Shown: piece after piece, positions 63,191-64,000 of the stretch
Layout of the letters: the number at the start of each line of letters is the position of its first letter
Position numbering within the stretch: position 1 is the first letter of the stretch
DNA from: Photobacterium halotolerans DSM 18316
GTDB taxonomy: Bacteria; Pseudomonadota; Gammaproteobacteria; Enterobacterales; Vibrionaceae
Length of the DNA stretch: 64,000 nt
NCBI RefSeq assembly: GCF_000425165.1
Contig: NZ_KE384321.1
Coordinates: forward strand, 6,235 to 70,234
Direction: 5' to 3'
Notes under the pieces: generated by a model
Told to the model about the DNA's origin: nothing
What the model saw: the letters and a program-made list of their open reading frames with translations, nothing else
Database searches by the model: none
Program-made: the position numbers and the translations under genes

Positions 63191-64000
63191 TTAACGGTTT
63201 GATGTCACTTCGCGCTGCTTCCACAGCTTGAAAATGGCCGGCAACACCAGCAAGGTGAGAAGCAAGGCTGACGCCATACCGCCAATCATAGGTGCGGCAA
63301 TACGCTGCATGACTTCCGAGCCTGTGCCTGAGCCGTACATAATGGGAATCAAGCCAATGATGACTGTTAGAACTGTCATCATCACAGGGCGGACACGCAG
63401 CCCGGCCCCTTCCCGGATAGCGTCGGTCAGATCCTGTGGCTGCAGGTGATTCTGTTGTTCTTCCGCCTGTAATTTGCGCCAGTGCCAAGCCTGATTGAGG
63501 TACACCAGCATAATGACGCCAATCTCGACCGCCACGCCTGCCAATGCGATAAACCCGACGCCTACCGCAATCGAGAAGTTGTATTGCAGGTGATACATCA
63601 GCCAGACGCCGCCCACCATTGCCAGCGGCAGGGTGGCCATAATGACCAGCACTTCCCCTACCCGCCGGAAGCTGAAATACAGCAGCAGCATAATGATCAT
63701 CAGCGTAACAGGCGTAACCACACTGAGTTTTGCCTTAGCCCGTTCCATATATTCATACTGCCCGGACCAGGTCAGTGAATAACCGGCTGGCAGCGACAGT
63801 TCGCGGGCCACAATCTCTCTGGCTTCGGCAACGTAAGAGCCCAGATCACGATCTTCAATATCCACAAACACCCAGCCGTTGGGACGGGCATTTTCTGTTT
63901 TGATCATCGGCGGCCCGTCTTCGTAGCGAATATCGGCCACATCGGCGAGGGCAATCCGGGCGCCGTTAGGCGTGACCAGTGGCAGGTTCTGCAGTTTCAC
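63191..64000 (-). CDS. cusA: CusA-type heavy-metal RND efflux pump, C-terminal part
   Basis: Only the last 269 residues are in the window; the gene continues past 64000. GARIALADVADIRYEDGPPMIKTENARPNGWVFVDI is the family's periplasmic segment; it is listed in parts. Membrane blocks LMIIMLLLYFSFRR and the helix with GVAVEIGVIMLVYLN, and RVRPVMMTVLTVIIGLIPIM follow. Methionine pairs for Cu(I)/Ag(I) lie mostly outside the window. It pumps copper or silver from the periplasm out with CusB and CusC. The cupredoxin gene follows on the same strand. Confidence 0.9.
   Translation of the reverse strand: MKLQNLPLVTPNGARIALADVADIRYEDGPPMIKTENARPNGWVFVDIEDRDLGSYVAEAREIVARELSLPAGYSLTWSGQYEYMERAKAKLSVVTPVTLMIIMLLLYFSFRRVGEVLVIMATLPLAMVGGVWLMYHLQYNFSIAVGVGFIALAGVAVEIGVIMLVYLNQAWHWRKLQAEEQQNHLQPQDLTDAIREGAGLRVRPVMMTVLTVIIGLIPIMYGSGTGSEVMQRIAAPMIGGMASALLLTLLVLPAIFKLWKQREVTSNR

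Overview
The window reads as chromosomal DNA of a marine gammaproteobacterium, most likely of the family Vibrionaceae (Photobacterium-like). The basis is the 695-residue second form of elongation factor G, the long 367-residue PurC, a complete yejABEF operon, and many short acetyltransferase and chemotaxis genes. No rRNA, tRNA or CRISPR was seen, so the species placement is inference from gene content.

Layout. 1-6.5 kb: a polymorphic type VI secretion effector (PAAR-like DUF4150 N-terminus, AHH-type nuclease C-terminus) followed by a tail of Imm11-like immunity genes, including three full paralogues and one cut by the window edge. 6.7-20 kb: ordinary chromosomal genes (acetyltransferases, ACT protein, EamA exporter, O-methyltransferase, UvrD-like helicase, purC behind a PurR box, a chemoreceptor, a DJ-1/PfpI protein, an alanine/sodium symporter). 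21-27 kb: yejABEF peptide ABC transporter. 27.4-32 kb: EF-G 2, Ap4A phosphorylase, tyrosine-type permease. 32.5-36 kb: a persulfide-response regulon (BigR/SqrR-like ArsR repressor, two half-size YeeE proteins, an ETHE1-like metallo-hydrolase, and a divergent TauE/SafE exporter plus rhodanese) with a perfect palindromic operator in the divergent promoter; the TauE gene carries a frameshift. 36.3-38.6 kb: a three-gene phospholipid operon. 38.7-45.5 kb: RhlE-like helicase, soluble PAS chemoreceptor, TerC, small enzymes.

45.6-49.5 kb holds a self-contained DegT aminotransferase / FAD oxidoreductase / MFS exporter operon that looks like a small amino-sugar or aminocyclitol cassette. 50.2-53.8 kb is an ECF42-type sigma factor with its YciI/DGPF target genes and a matching promoter. 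From 49.9 to 60.4 kb a family of about 17 short repeats (GTGNCTGTCCTGGTAA type) is scattered between genes around a Y1 (HUH) transposase, which is probably their mobilising enzyme. 59.6-62.1 kb is AT-rich accessory DNA with an integron attC-like site between a DUF2971 gene and an unrecognised gene. 62.6-64 kb begins a copper/silver resistance locus (cupredoxin and the C-terminal part of a CusA-type RND pump).

The findings I would follow first are the repeat family with its transposase, the attC-like site, the persulfide regulon, the ECF42 promoter, the amino-sugar cassette and the immunity gene array.
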